A stretch of 11,048 nt of DNA from Cyanobacteriota bacterium (GCA_027592485.1 JAQCKL010000094.1:1-11048); one strand, 5' to 3'; numbered from the stretch's first letter, positions 1 through 6,842 are shown. Made by a program: numbers and translations. The notes: generated from the sequence alone by a model not told the origin.

Positions 1-28
1 TCATCACTGAACATTACCATTGCAGCTA

Positions 29-1351
29 ATGGCTCGCCAGCTAAAAACGAAACGTTGGCAGTTACACCCAACCTTAATTATTTTGATTACCCTCCCCACC
101 ACACCGGCCTTCCCGGCAACGGTTAATCATTTAGACAATGGGCTGACCTTGATACATCACTACATGCCGACGACACCCGTCGTGGTAGCCGATGTCTGGG
201 TCAAGGCCGGGGCCAGGGCTGAACCCGCTGATTGGACGGGTATGGCTCATTTTTTGGAGCACATGATTTTCAAGGGGACAGATACCCTACTGCCAGGACA
301 GTTCGACTATGCGATTGAGGCCCAGGGGGGCACCAGCAACGCCGCCACTAGCCATGACTACGCCCACTTTTATATGACCGTGGCGGCAGCCCATCTGTCA
401 GAGACCCTGCCCCATTTGGCTGATTTAGTGCTGCACGCTGCTATCCCAGCCGATGAGTTTGTGCGAGAGCGTTATGTGGTTTTAGAGGAGCTTCGCCAGT
501 CCCAGGATGATCCAGACTGGTTAGGGTTACAGGCCCTGTCTGAGCAGGTGTATCCCACCCATCCCTATGGCCGTTCGGTGTTGGGGGCGGTGGAACATTT
601 AGAAGCATTTTCTCCGGAAGCGATGCGGTGCTTTCACCAAGCTCACTACCAACCCGAAAATATGACGGTGGTGATTGCGGGGGGCATCCCCCTGGAGCCA
701 ACCCTGGAAATGATGCGCCATAGCTTTCGGGGGTTTCCCCCTACTGCCCCTTGTCCAGCGCCAGTCGCCGCCTCTGCCCACCGTTGGCAGGGGATTCGTC
801 GCCAAACCCTACATTTGCCCCGATTAGAGCAGGCCCGTCTGTTAATGGCCTGGACTGGCCCCGGCATAGAGCAGCTGGATGCAGCCTGTGGGATGGATCT
901 ACTCTCGGTGCTGTTGGCCGAAGGTCGAAGCTCACGCTTGGTGCGAGAACTCCGGGAAGAACGGCAGTGGGTGCTGGATATTAGTAGTGGATTTTCCCTT
1001 CAAAAGGAAGCCAGCTTGTTTACATTACAGGTGTGGCTAACGCCCGATAAGCTGACTGCAGTGGAGGCGCTGATTTGCGATCGCCTCGCCGCCCTCACCT
1101 ATGTGCCCATCGATCCGGCCGAGCTGGCACGGGCAAAACGGCTCTTGTGTAACGACTTTGCCTTTTCGATTGAGAGCCCAGGCCAATTGGCAGGGCTCTA
1201 TGGCTACTACAGCACGGTCGGCAATCCTGAGGACAGTTACACCTATACTGAGCGGGTACAAGCCCATAGCGGTGCATCCCTAGCGGCCTTAGCCCAACGG
1301 TTTTTGTCCCCGGACACCTATGCCGTCACCGTCCTACTCCCCCAAAGTTGA
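29..1351 (+). CDS. M16 family zinc metallopeptidase, catalytic subunit
   Basis: This is a 440-residue insulinase/processing-peptidase (M16B) protein. The inverted zinc motif HXXEH is intact as HFLEH at residues 74-78, and the third ligand Glu lies about 75 residues later in VVLEEL (residues 151-156), the spacing known for M16. The second M16 half is present (around residues 290-420). At the place where paired M16 proteins carry the substrate-binding Arg/Tyr (LREERQWVL here), the Tyr is missing. A hydrophobic stretch at residues 14-30 ending AFPA looks like a signal peptide, which suggests export to periplasm or lumen. I chose the ATG at 29; an in-frame TTG at 20 is the only earlier option because a TGA lies at 8-10. 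No clear Shine-Dalgarno is seen. The gene is followed almost immediately by a second M16 gene, so the two are probably co-transcribed and act as a heteromer. The substrate is unknown. Confidence 0.9.
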   Translation: MARQLKTKRWQLHPTLIILITLPTTPAFPATVNHLDNGLTLIHHYMPTTPVVVADVWVKAGARAEPADWTGMAHFLEHMIFKGTDTLLPGQFDYAIEAQGGTSNAATSHDYAHFYMTVAAAHLSETLPHLADLVLHAAIPADEFVRERYVVLEELRQSQDDPDWLGLQALSEQVYPTHPYGRSVLGAVEHLEAFSPEAMRCFHQAHYQPENMTVVIAGGIPLEPTLEMMRHSFRGFPPTAPCPAPVAASAHRWQGIRRQTLHLPRLEQARLLMAWTGPGIEQLDAACGMDLLSVLLAEGRSSRLVRELREERQWVLDISSGFSLQKEASLFTLQVWLTPDKLTAVEALICDRLAALTYVPIDPAELARAKRLLCNDFAFSIESPGQLAGLYGYYSTVGNPEDSYTYTERVQAHSGASLAALAQRFLSPDTYAVTVLLPQS

Positions 1352-1361
1352 TCTCGACACC

Positions 1362-2615
1362 ATGCCCCCATTTCTTTCGTCCGTGCGCCCCCAACTCCAC
1401 CGTACGGTTCTCGACAACGGCCTAGTGGTGCTAGTGACCGAGAATCCGGTGGCGGATATTGTGGCCGCCCGGTTGTTTGTGCGGGCAGGGACCGGCCATG
1501 AGCGCTCCTCTGAGGCGGGTTTATTTGCCCTATTGACCGCTTTGCTGACCAAAGGCACCGATCGCCTGTCTTCCATGGAGATTGCTGAACAGGTGGAATC
1601 CATGGGGGCCAGCCTCAGCAGTGATACCTCCGCTGATTACAGCTTACTCAGCCTGAAGACGGTATCGGCAGACTTTGAACCGGTGCTGACCCTGGCGGCC
1701 CATTTACTGAGATCGCCCGCCTTCCCCGAGGCAGAACTCGATCTCGAGCAGCGGCTCACCCTCCAAAGCATTCGCTCCATGCAGGAGCAGTCCTTTACGG
1801 TGGCGTATAACGCCCTGCGCGCGGCCATGTATGGTGATCATCCCTATGCCCGCCCAGGCATTGGGACCGTTGAAACCGTCTCCAGCTTTACCCAGGATCA
1901 GCTACTCAAGATCCACCAGACCTATTTTCGCCCTGACAATATGGTGATCTCCATTTGCGGGCGGATCTCCCCTGAGGCAGCAGTCAATTTGGTGGCGCAG
2001 CATTTTGGCGATTGGCAAGCCCCCACTGAACGGGTACCCGATCTGATTTATCCCCCCTTGCCCAACCAGCCGAGTCAGCAGGTTCTGCCCCAAGATACCA
2101 ATCAGACCATTGTCATGGTGGGCTACCAAGCCCCCCCGGTAAAGCACCCGATCTATGGGGTATTGAAGTTAATTAGTACTTACTTGGGCAATGGCCTCTC
2201 TAGCCGTTTGTTTGTGGAACTGCGGGAAAAAAGAGGCCTAGCCTACGATGTGTCGGCGTTTTATCCCACCCGGTTAGGGATGTCTCAGTTTGTAGCTTAT
2301 ATGGGGACAGCCCCTGAGAATACCGCTGTGGCTTTGGAGGGGCTGCGCTATGAGTCGGAGCGGCTGATCACGGAGGCTTTGACCCCGGAGGAGTTGACCG
2401 CATCTAAAAACAAATTGCTTGGGCAATATGCCTTGGGCAAACAGACCAATACGCAAATCGCTCAGCTTCTCGGCTGGTATGAGGTGTTGGGTTTGGGTAC
2501 GGGATTTGATCAGTCCTTTCAAGAGGCGATCGCGGCGATTACCCTGGAGGAAATCCAAGCCACGGCCCAAGACTGTTTTCTTGCCCCTTACACCGTGCAA
2601 TTGGGTCCCACCTAA
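1362..2615 (+). CDS. M16 family peptidase-like protein, non-catalytic partner
   Basis: This 417-residue M16-family protein aligns end to end with the upstream gene, but the zinc site is gone: the segment matching GMAHFLEHM reads GLFALLTAL (residues 53-61), so His/Glu/His became Ala56/Thr59/Ala60. It keeps the Arg/Tyr element (LREKRGLAY, residues 287-295) that the catalytic partner lacks. Known two-gene bacterial M16B enzymes divide the zinc site and the Arg/Tyr site between subunits in just this way, so I infer a heterodimeric peptidase. Start: ATG at 1362 lies 10 bases after the previous stop and places the conserved TVLDNGL near the N-terminus. An upstream in-frame ATG at 1320 would overlap the first gene by 32 bases and add 14 residues. 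Neither has a good ribosome binding site. No signal peptide is visible, unlike its partner. Confidence 0.87.
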   Translation: MPPFLSSVRPQLHRTVLDNGLVVLVTENPVADIVAARLFVRAGTGHERSSEAGLFALLTALLTKGTDRLSSMEIAEQVESMGASLSSDTSADYSLLSLKTVSADFEPVLTLAAHLLRSPAFPEAELDLEQRLTLQSIRSMQEQSFTVAYNALRAAMYGDHPYARPGIGTVETVSSFTQDQLLKIHQTYFRPDNMVISICGRISPEAAVNLVAQHFGDWQAPTERVPDLIYPPLPNQPSQQVLPQDTNQTIVMVGYQAPPVKHPIYGVLKLISTYLGNGLSSRLFVELREKRGLAYDVSAFYPTRLGMSQFVAYMGTAPENTAVALEGLRYESERLITEALTPEELTASKNKLLGQYALGKQTNTQIAQLLGWYEVLGLGTGFDQSFQEAIAAITLEEIQATAQDCFLAPYTVQLGPT

Positions 2616-2745
2616 TGTCGCCAAAGCAGTCGCTGGTCCGATGAGGATAAGACTTGAGGCCATTTCATTTCCGTGCAAGGCCTCAGGCGGATACACGGCG
2701 TCCTCAGCAAAGTGGCCAGCGCTGTATATGGCCCTATTCACTACC

Positions 2746-2779
2746 AAAAAACCGCCCTCGATTAAGAAGGCGGTTTTTT
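2746..2779. terminator. Bidirectional rho-independent terminator
   Basis: A perfect 11-bp stem (AAAAAACCGCC at 2746-2756 with GGCGGTTTTTT at 2769-2779) encloses a 12-base loop. The GC core flanked by A-run and T-run works in both directions. It sits between the plus-strand M16 pair and the minus-strand plastocyanin gene, whose 3' ends face each other. The rest of 2616-2823 shows no gene I can support. Confidence 0.85.
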
Positions 2780-2823
2780 GAACAGGTATTAACCCCAATC
2801 AGACGTTAACCCAGTCGTCCGGT

Positions 2824-3240
2824 CTACTCGACAGTGATCTTGCCGACCATGCCAGCGCCACGGTGGGGTGCACAGAAGTAGGTGTAGGTGCCAGAAGGCA
2901 TGTCTGCGGTGAAGGTGGTGGAATAGGACTCACCAGGGGAGAAGGTGAGCTGATCGTGGGCAAGCTTAGCCGCTAAAGCCTTGTCGCCCCCAGGAATAAT
3001 TGCGTCGTCAAAAATGACGTTGTGGGGGGCCATTTTGTTATTGACCCAAGTGACCGTATCGCCAGCCTTTACAGAAATCTCAGCCGGTTCAAATACCAAT
3101 AGACCCGAGTCAGAGCCCATCTTCACTTCATAGTCAGCGGCCAAGGCAGGGGAAGCTGCTAGGGCCACAGTGCCAATGACCATCGCAAAGGCCAAGCACA
3201 CAACCGTCAGACTACGAAGCGCATGTGCAATCTTTTTCAT
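2824..3240 (-). CDS. petE: Plastocyanin precursor
   Basis: Plastocyanin is the lumenal blue-copper protein that carries electrons from cytochrome b6f to photosystem I. The 138-residue product has a signal peptide of about 34 residues (KK start, hydrophobic core, ASPALA cleavage site), leaving a mature chain of about 104 residues, typical of the family. The four copper ligands are all present: His73 in APHN, then Cys123, His126 and Met131 in FCAPHRGAGM. The family signatures MGSDSG and VFEP near the mature N-terminus and MVGKITVE at the C-terminus are also clear. The start at 3240 is chosen because it is preceded by an AGAGGT ribosome binding site and begins the signal peptide; a longer reading to 3282 is not needed. 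It lies downstream of psbV on the same strand, but a strong palindrome separates the two, so it probably has its own promoter. Confidence 0.97.
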   Translation of the reverse strand: MKKIAHALRSLTVVCLAFAMVIGTVALAASPALAADYEVKMGSDSGLLVFEPAEISVKAGDTVTWVNNKMAPHNVIFDDAIIPGGDKALAAKLAHDQLTFSPGESYSTTFTADMPSGTYTYFCAPHRGAGMVGKITVE

Positions 3241-3279
3241 TGTTACCTCTAACGTGATTGAGTGAATTACCCATCCCAA

Positions 3280-3350
3280 CAAGATGGCTCAGGACGGAAG
3301 CGTCTTGTCTAAACATTACCGCAAGACTTGGGGCTATTGCCAAGATGGCT
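3280..3350. repeat. Direct repeat CAAGATGGCT upstream of petE
   Basis: The 10-mer CAAGATGGCT occurs at 3280-3289 and again at 3341-3350, 61 bases apart, on either side of the presumed petE promoter. The distal copy is also the left arm of a small inverted repeat (ATGGCT at 3345-3350, AGCCAT at 3356-3361). A third copy sits at 5455-5464. This could be a regulator site or chance. Confidence 0.35.
3313..3343 (-). promoter_or_regulatory. Possible petE promoter
   Basis: On the minus strand TTGGCA (3338-3343) resembles a -35 box and TAATGT (3313-3318) a -10 box, with a rather long 19-base spacer. This would give a petE leader of roughly 65 bases. It lies in the 170 bases between the psbV terminator and petE where a promoter is expected. 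The match is weak and no transcript start is known. Confidence 0.3.
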
Positions 3351-3410
3351 GATTAAGCCATAATCAACAGCCCGCCCAGGGTTGATAGAACCTAACAAGT
3401 AATCTAACAG

Positions 3411-3439
3411 GGTCAGCCCCAATTCAATTGGGGCTGACC
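3411..3439 (-). terminator. Palindromic terminator-like hairpin after psbV
   Basis: A perfect 14-bp inverted repeat (GGTCAGCCCCAATT at 3411-3424, AATTGGGGCTGACC at 3426-3439) has a single central base. It begins 8 bases after the psbV stop codon. There is no strong T-run after it on the minus strand, so it may act as an mRNA 3'-end stabiliser or attenuator as well as a terminator. Confidence 0.6.
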
Positions 3440-3447
3440 ATCAGCCT

Positions 3448-3963
3448 TTAAGCGTTCCCAAGGCCAGGGGCGGAAACCTTACTCTTACCACCGCCCCAAA
3501 GAGGACCCATGATCTTGGGCTGGATCAGGATATGACCCGAAAGCGCCACCAAATCCTCATCGGTGAGCCCGCGCATCAACGGATAGATATCGCTGCTTTT
3601 CATGCTGGGATGTAGCGACGAAATATCGCTCAACCCATCGTAGGTCATGGGTTCCTTCAAATAAGCAACTAAAGCTTCAATATTGTCTCGAGGAGGCAGG
3701 GCACCGGCTAGGCTTTCTGAATCAAGGCCAACTGTGGGGTTGGTTTTGGTAATGCCGCTGTTGTGGCAAATGGCGCAGCTATTGTTGAACTTTTTGCGAC
3801 CACGAGCCACCTGATCTAGGGACAGCACAAGGGTGTCACCCTGATCATTTAAAGGCACCGTTCGGGTTGCTGCGTCCAGTTCCGCTGCGATCGCTGGACC
3901 TGCAACCCATTGGCTAAAGACCAATACAGCAACTGCGACTAGCCAAAGGCACTTTCTAAACAT
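3448..3963 (-). CDS. psbV: Photosystem II cytochrome c550 (PsbV)
   Basis: PsbV is the extrinsic lumenal monohaem cytochrome that stabilises the oxygen-evolving cluster of cyanobacterial photosystem II. The 171-residue precursor has a signal peptide ending AIA at residue 26. The mature chain starts AELD and carries TRTVPLN, the haem motif CAICH (Cys63, Cys66, His67), PPRDNIE, TYDG, the second axial ligand His118 in LHPSMKS, and the C-terminal AxxGHIL and WGGGK motifs. The 51-residue spacing between the two haem histidines matches my recall of PsbV, and the retained His argues against the PsbV2 variant, which uses Cys. Start at 3963 is supported by GAGGAG just upstream; reading back to 4035 would bury the signal peptide. 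Oddity: after WGGGK the usual short end (about VYY) is replaced by an 11-residue tail, SKVSAPGLGNA. It is followed by a terminator-like palindrome and then petE. Confidence 0.94.
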   Translation of the reverse strand: MFRKCLWLVAVAVLVFSQWVAGPAIAAELDAATRTVPLNDQGDTLVLSLDQVARGRKKFNNSCAICHNSGITKTNPTVGLDSESLAGALPPRDNIEALVAYLKEPMTYDGLSDISSLHPSMKSSDIYPLMRGLTDEDLVALSGHILIQPKIMGPLWGGGKSKVSAPGLGNA

Positions 3964-3980
3964 GGTTCTCCTCAAGATTT

Positions 3981-3998
3981 TGATAGGTGATCTATCAC
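3981..3998. promoter_or_regulatory. Overlapping palindromes in the psbV leader
   Basis: Just upstream of the psbV ribosome binding site, TGATAG (3981-3986) and CTATCA (3992-3997) form a 6-bp inverted repeat, overlapping a second one, GTGAT/ATCAC (3987-3998). The two are mutually exclusive as hairpins. This could be an mRNA leader structure or an operator. The remaining 4036-4210 holds no gene and no convincing promoter that I can see. Confidence 0.35.
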
Positions 3999-4210
3999 GC
4001 AACACAGCAGACTCAACATCCAAGGTGATTTGCACTGAGGGTGATCTTGGGTAGGGCCAGCACTCAACACTTGAGCCATTGACCTCTCGTCCAAATGGTT
4101 GGTCTCAGCCCTCTTAGTACAAGGTTTACTGTGAAAATTGAGTTCCTAGTAATGAATATCATGCCACCGAATGGCCCTATTCCCAAGGCTAAGAGCAGTG
4201 TTTTCGCTCC

Positions 4211-4238
4211 AAATAGCATCCCTGTGTCTAGGGTGCTA
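4211..4238 (-). terminator. Probable accD terminator
   Basis: Read on the minus strand, TAGCA-CCCT, a 6-base loop, then AGGG-A-TGCTA form a 9-bp stem with one bulged A, followed by TTT. It lies about 50 bases after the accD stop. A further TCGCTCC/GGAGCGA pair (4204-4210 and 4261-4267) could close a larger stem around it. Confidence 0.5.
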
Positions 4239-4289
4239 GCCAAGAAGTCGCATCACCATCGGAGCGAGCTGTAGTTGGGGGAAAGCAGG

Positions 4290-5171
4290 TTAAGACACGG
4301 TCGCCAGGGTTGGTGTGGGCTGATGGAGACGAATCAATTGAGCTAGGGTCGATTTGAGTTGGGTCCGAGGGATGATCGCATCGACAAAGCCGTGGCTGAG
4401 TAAATACTCTGCGGTTTGGAAGTCGTCGGGGAGTTTCTCTCGCAAGGTTTGTTCGACCACACGACGACCGGCAAAGGCGATGGTGGCTTTCGGCTCAGCC
4501 AGAATAATGTCGCCGAGCATCGCAAAGCTGGCGGTGACGCCACCGGTAGTCGGATGGGAGAGGACAGGGATATAGAGTAAACGGGCCTCGCGATGGCGCT
4601 CTAAGGCTCCCGAGATTTTGGCCATTTGCATTAGGCTCAACATGCCTTCCTGCATGCGGGCACCCCCGGACGCACAAACAATGACCACTGGCATCTGCGC
4701 CTGGGTCCCCTGCTCGATCAGGCGAGTGAGCTTTTCACCCACGACCGAACCCATACTCCCTCCCATAAACCGAAAGTCCATAACGCCCAGGGCAACGGGT
4801 AGGCCGTCGATTTGGCCGACGCCCGTTTGCACCGCATCCTGCAGATGGGTTTTGGCCTGGGTCTCGCGAATCCGATCACTATAGGCCTTGCGATCGCGAA
4901 ACTTCAGAGGGTCCTCAGGGGTGATCTGGGCATTGAGAGAGACCCAGGTCTCTGGATCAATCAGTTGCTGAATTCGTTCGTCACTAAAGACCCGATGGTG
5001 GTGTCCACATTCCGAGCACACCCGCTGATTGGCCTTGAGATCCTTGGTGTAGGACATGACGCTACAGGCTTCACACTTGGTCCAAAGCCCATCGGCGATG
5101 TCACGTTCACGGCCATCTGGCTGGACCGGATCAGCTTTACGACGATTAGCAAACCAATCAAACAGGGACAT
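4290..5171 (-). CDS. accD: Acetyl-CoA carboxylase carboxyltransferase subunit beta
   Basis: AccD with AccA transfers carboxyl from carboxybiotin to acetyl-CoA, making malonyl-CoA for fatty acid synthesis in the cytoplasm. The 293-residue protein begins MSLFDWFANRRK, the form I recall for cyanobacteria. It has the N-terminal zinc ribbon (Cys33, Cys36, Cys52, Cys55; CX2C-X15-CX2C). The carboxyltransferase core follows, with MDFRFMGGSMGSVVGEK, CASGGARMQEG and the PTTGGVTASFAMLGD stretch, and ends near residue 285, a normal length. The ATG at 5171 is chosen because the zinc ribbon and MSLFDW start follow it directly, although no strong Shine-Dalgarno precedes it. It is first in the minus-strand block but is separated from psbV by 326 bases and a terminator, so is probably its own transcript. 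Confidence 0.96.
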   Translation of the reverse strand: MSLFDWFANRRKADPVQPDGRERDIADGLWTKCEACSVMSYTKDLKANQRVCSECGHHHRVFSDERIQQLIDPETWVSLNAQITPEDPLKFRDRKAYSDRIRETQAKTHLQDAVQTGVGQIDGLPVALGVMDFRFMGGSMGSVVGEKLTRLIEQGTQAQMPVVIVCASGGARMQEGMLSLMQMAKISGALERHREARLLYIPVLSHPTTGGVTASFAMLGDIILAEPKATIAFAGRRVVEQTLREKLPDDFQTAEYLLSHGFVDAIIPRTQLKSTLAQLIRLHQPTPTLATVS

Positions 5172-5550
5172 GGGCTTAGTTAGGGATGCAGAGGGTAAAT
5201 AGGATGACCGTCAGAGTGTTGTCGGGCATTGTGCCCTATAACTGGCTGAATTCATCCTATCGGGTTTAGCTCGTTTCCCGTGACTGTCCCCGAGCTGAGC
5301 GATCGCTACCGCACCAGCCCATATAGGCTGGCTGCGCTGAGGATGCAGAGCGATCCTAGGGGTTCGAAGCCAAGGGGTTCGCAGTCTTGTCCTAGCCGGA
5401 CGGGTGACGGCGACATGTCTTTTCTGCTACCAGGCGGGCTCCCCTGGCCTCGGTCAAGATGGCTCAAAACGGCTGAAGTCTAGACCGCTTCAGGGGTCAT
5501 CCCCCTAGGTGCACTTAGGGTCTTCCATGGTAGATATTAAGGAATCTAAA
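5172..5550. other. Gene-poor, hairpin-rich intergenic region
   Basis: No coding sequence is convincing here. Small inverted repeats are clustered: AGCTCG/CGAGCT (5268-5296), CCAGCC/GGCTGG with a 6-base loop (5314-5331), CCAGG/CCTGG (5430-5447), CTGAAG/CTTCAG (5473-5493) and CCCTA/TAGGG (5503-5520). A 9-mer AGGGGTTCG is repeated at 5358-5366 and 5373-5381. The part nearest accD must hold its promoter, but I see no clear boxes. I checked by eye for tRNA, tmRNA, RNase P and SRP RNA signatures and recognise none. Confidence 0.4.
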
Positions 5551-5587
5551 GGGTAAACAGCCTAGCTGAAAGGAGGTGATTTTACCC
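5551..5587 (+). promoter_or_regulatory. Hairpin exposing a perfect anti-16S (Shine-Dalgarno) 12-mer
   Basis: An outer stem GGGTAAA (5551-5557) / TTTACCC (5581-5587) encloses a small hairpin CAGC-CTA-GCTG (5558-5568). What remains unpaired is exactly AAAGGAGGTGAT (5569-5580), the full reverse complement of the usual 16S rRNA tail ATCACCTCCTTT. No ATG, GTG or TTG stands at a normal distance after it; the only nearby start is a GTG at 5576-5578 that overlaps the motif and opens a 16-codon frame. It lies about 120 bases before the next gene, so it is not that gene's own ribosome binding site. Confidence 0.5.
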
Positions 5588-5632
5588 AGTCTAAGGTCTT
5601 TAAATACACTAGGACAGTTTGTCTGAGGTGTC

Positions 5633-5655
5633 TTTATAAGGGTTGCCCTTATAAA
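5633..5655. promoter_or_regulatory. Perfect 10-bp inverted repeat before the synthase-like gene
   Basis: TTTATAAGGG (5633-5642) and CCCTTATAAA (5646-5655) are perfect inverted copies around TTG. They end 52 bases before the chosen ATG of the next gene. There is no T-run after it, so it is more likely an operator or leader hairpin than a terminator. Confidence 0.5.
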
Positions 5656-5707
5656 TTCGCATGATTCAGTGTGTGTGATCAGGGTGCATATTCGGGGCGC
5701 AGATAGG

Positions 5708-6739
5708 ATGACCAGCAGCAGCATTCAGGTGGGGGCCTCCTCTCAGTACCAAGGGATTGCAGACGATACCCTTAAGGACAAAGATAATGGGCTGTGGTTG
5801 TCTTGCTTCTCAAAGCAGACGCAAGGGCCTTGGCTACAGCGATTTAGCTGGTTACGACACCTGGATCGGCTGGCCGAGCAAGATCAATTAATCTACCCTG
5901 GTGGCTGCCAATTCTCGGCTTTTCACCAAGGTTGGCAGCACCTGCTGCAAGGGCGGCAGCGGGTTCCCGCCTGCGATCAGTGGAATATCTTAGACGAGAT
6001 TTATCGCGTTTGGCTAAGCCCTGATAAAGGTGACCATTGCGAGGCCGAGCTACAAGGGTGGACTCGCTATGTGGAGGCGATCGTGGACTACCACCAGCCT
6101 GCCCTGCAGTTACAAACGCTTCAGGATTACGACATGATGCTGGACCGGCTGGCGGGGTCCTGTTTTCAGTTTTTGCCAGGGCTGCACCCCGATGATCGCG
6201 ACATCGCGCGGTATTTTGGCATGGTGGATCAGTGCTACAACAATTTGCGTGATTTGCACGAAGATGCGTGTCAAGGGGTCTGTTATTTCCCCACAGATCT
6301 GCTGCAGCGATTCCAGGTCACCCTAGCCGAAATTCTGGACTTTACCTGTTTTGATAACCCTGGCTATTACCGCTTGATGGAGTTTTGGCTGAGGGACTAT
6401 CTGCCCCGATTACAAAGCCAGGCGCTGAGTTTAATCCTCTCGGACCGCTTGCCCCGCACCTGGCAGTACTTGCTTGCTTGGTTTATCCACCGCTATCGTC
6501 GGCTTGAGCGAGTCATGGCTGCTTGCAATTACAACTTTGTTCAGTTTTCCTCGATTTATTGGGATGTGGTGCAGCAGGATTTGTGGCAGTATGCGGGCAA
6601 GCATTCCCACTTACTGTCTCGCGGTTTAACCCAGCAATATGACTCCATCCGATCGCTGGTTTTGGCAGGGCAATGTCCCTTTACTGCACCTTCAGTTCTA
6701 GAAGATGCTGGGTTGTGTCAGCCGAGGACGGTGGGCTAG
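5708..6739 (+). CDS. Divergent squalene/phytoene synthase-like protein
   Basis: This 343-residue protein has no close family that I recognise by name, but its middle and C-terminus follow the squalene/phytoene synthase fold. The segment YDMMLDRLAGSCFQFLPG (residues 141-158) matches the YxxxVAGxVG region. NNLRDLHEDACQGVCYFP (178-195) matches the second aspartate motif RDxxED...G..Y.P, with Asp182 and Asp186 intact. PRTWQYLLAWFIHRYRRLERVM (249-270) matches the late RxLYR..L helix. The first DXXXD motif, expected about 120 residues before Asp182, is not clean: HLDRLAEQD (51-59) is the nearest by distance and LDEIYR (95-100) the nearest by appearance. The protein is unusually rich in Trp, Tyr, Gln and Cys. 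No membrane segment or signal peptide is evident. Start: ATG at 5708; in-frame GTGs at 5669, 5675 and 5684 would lengthen it by up to 13 residues. It could be a head-to-head prenyl synthase or a non-catalytic relative. Confidence 0.72.
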   Translation: MTSSSIQVGASSQYQGIADDTLKDKDNGLWLSCFSKQTQGPWLQRFSWLRHLDRLAEQDQLIYPGGCQFSAFHQGWQHLLQGRQRVPACDQWNILDEIYRVWLSPDKGDHCEAELQGWTRYVEAIVDYHQPALQLQTLQDYDMMLDRLAGSCFQFLPGLHPDDRDIARYFGMVDQCYNNLRDLHEDACQGVCYFPTDLLQRFQVTLAEILDFTCFDNPGYYRLMEFWLRDYLPRLQSQALSLILSDRLPRTWQYLLAWFIHRYRRLERVMAACNYNFVQFSSIYWDVVQQDLWQYAGKHSHLLSRGLTQQYDSIRSLVLAGQCPFTAPSVLEDAGLCQPRTVG

Positions 6740-6842
6740 TACCTGATGACAGAAGTTCCAACAGGATTGCGGGTCGGCATCAGAGGCAAGGGGGAATCAG
6801 GGGGGTCGAGTAGGATATGGGGGTAACCTTTTGCCGATTCCT

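Noticed and set aside
2274..2798. 174-codon minus-strand open frame opposite the second M16 gene
   Set aside because: It lies antisense to a clearly conserved gene, matches no family, and runs through the terminator at 2746-2779.
4812..5183. 123-codon plus-strand frame opposite accD
   Set aside because: It is fully antisense to the well-conserved accD and has no domain.
5355..5375. GGTTCGAAGCC resembling a tRNA T-arm
   Set aside because: No stem pairs around the loop, and no acceptor, D or anticodon arms lie at the right distances; it is part of a duplicated AGGGGTTCG.
5280..5483. 67-codon plus-strand frame in the gap after accD
   Set aside because: It starts with GTG without a ribosome binding site, its composition is random-looking, and it crosses several hairpins.
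5569..5580. Fragment of a 16S rRNA 3' end on the minus strand
   Set aside because: Only the last 12 bases match; the expected GGCTGG before ATCACCTCCTTT is absent.
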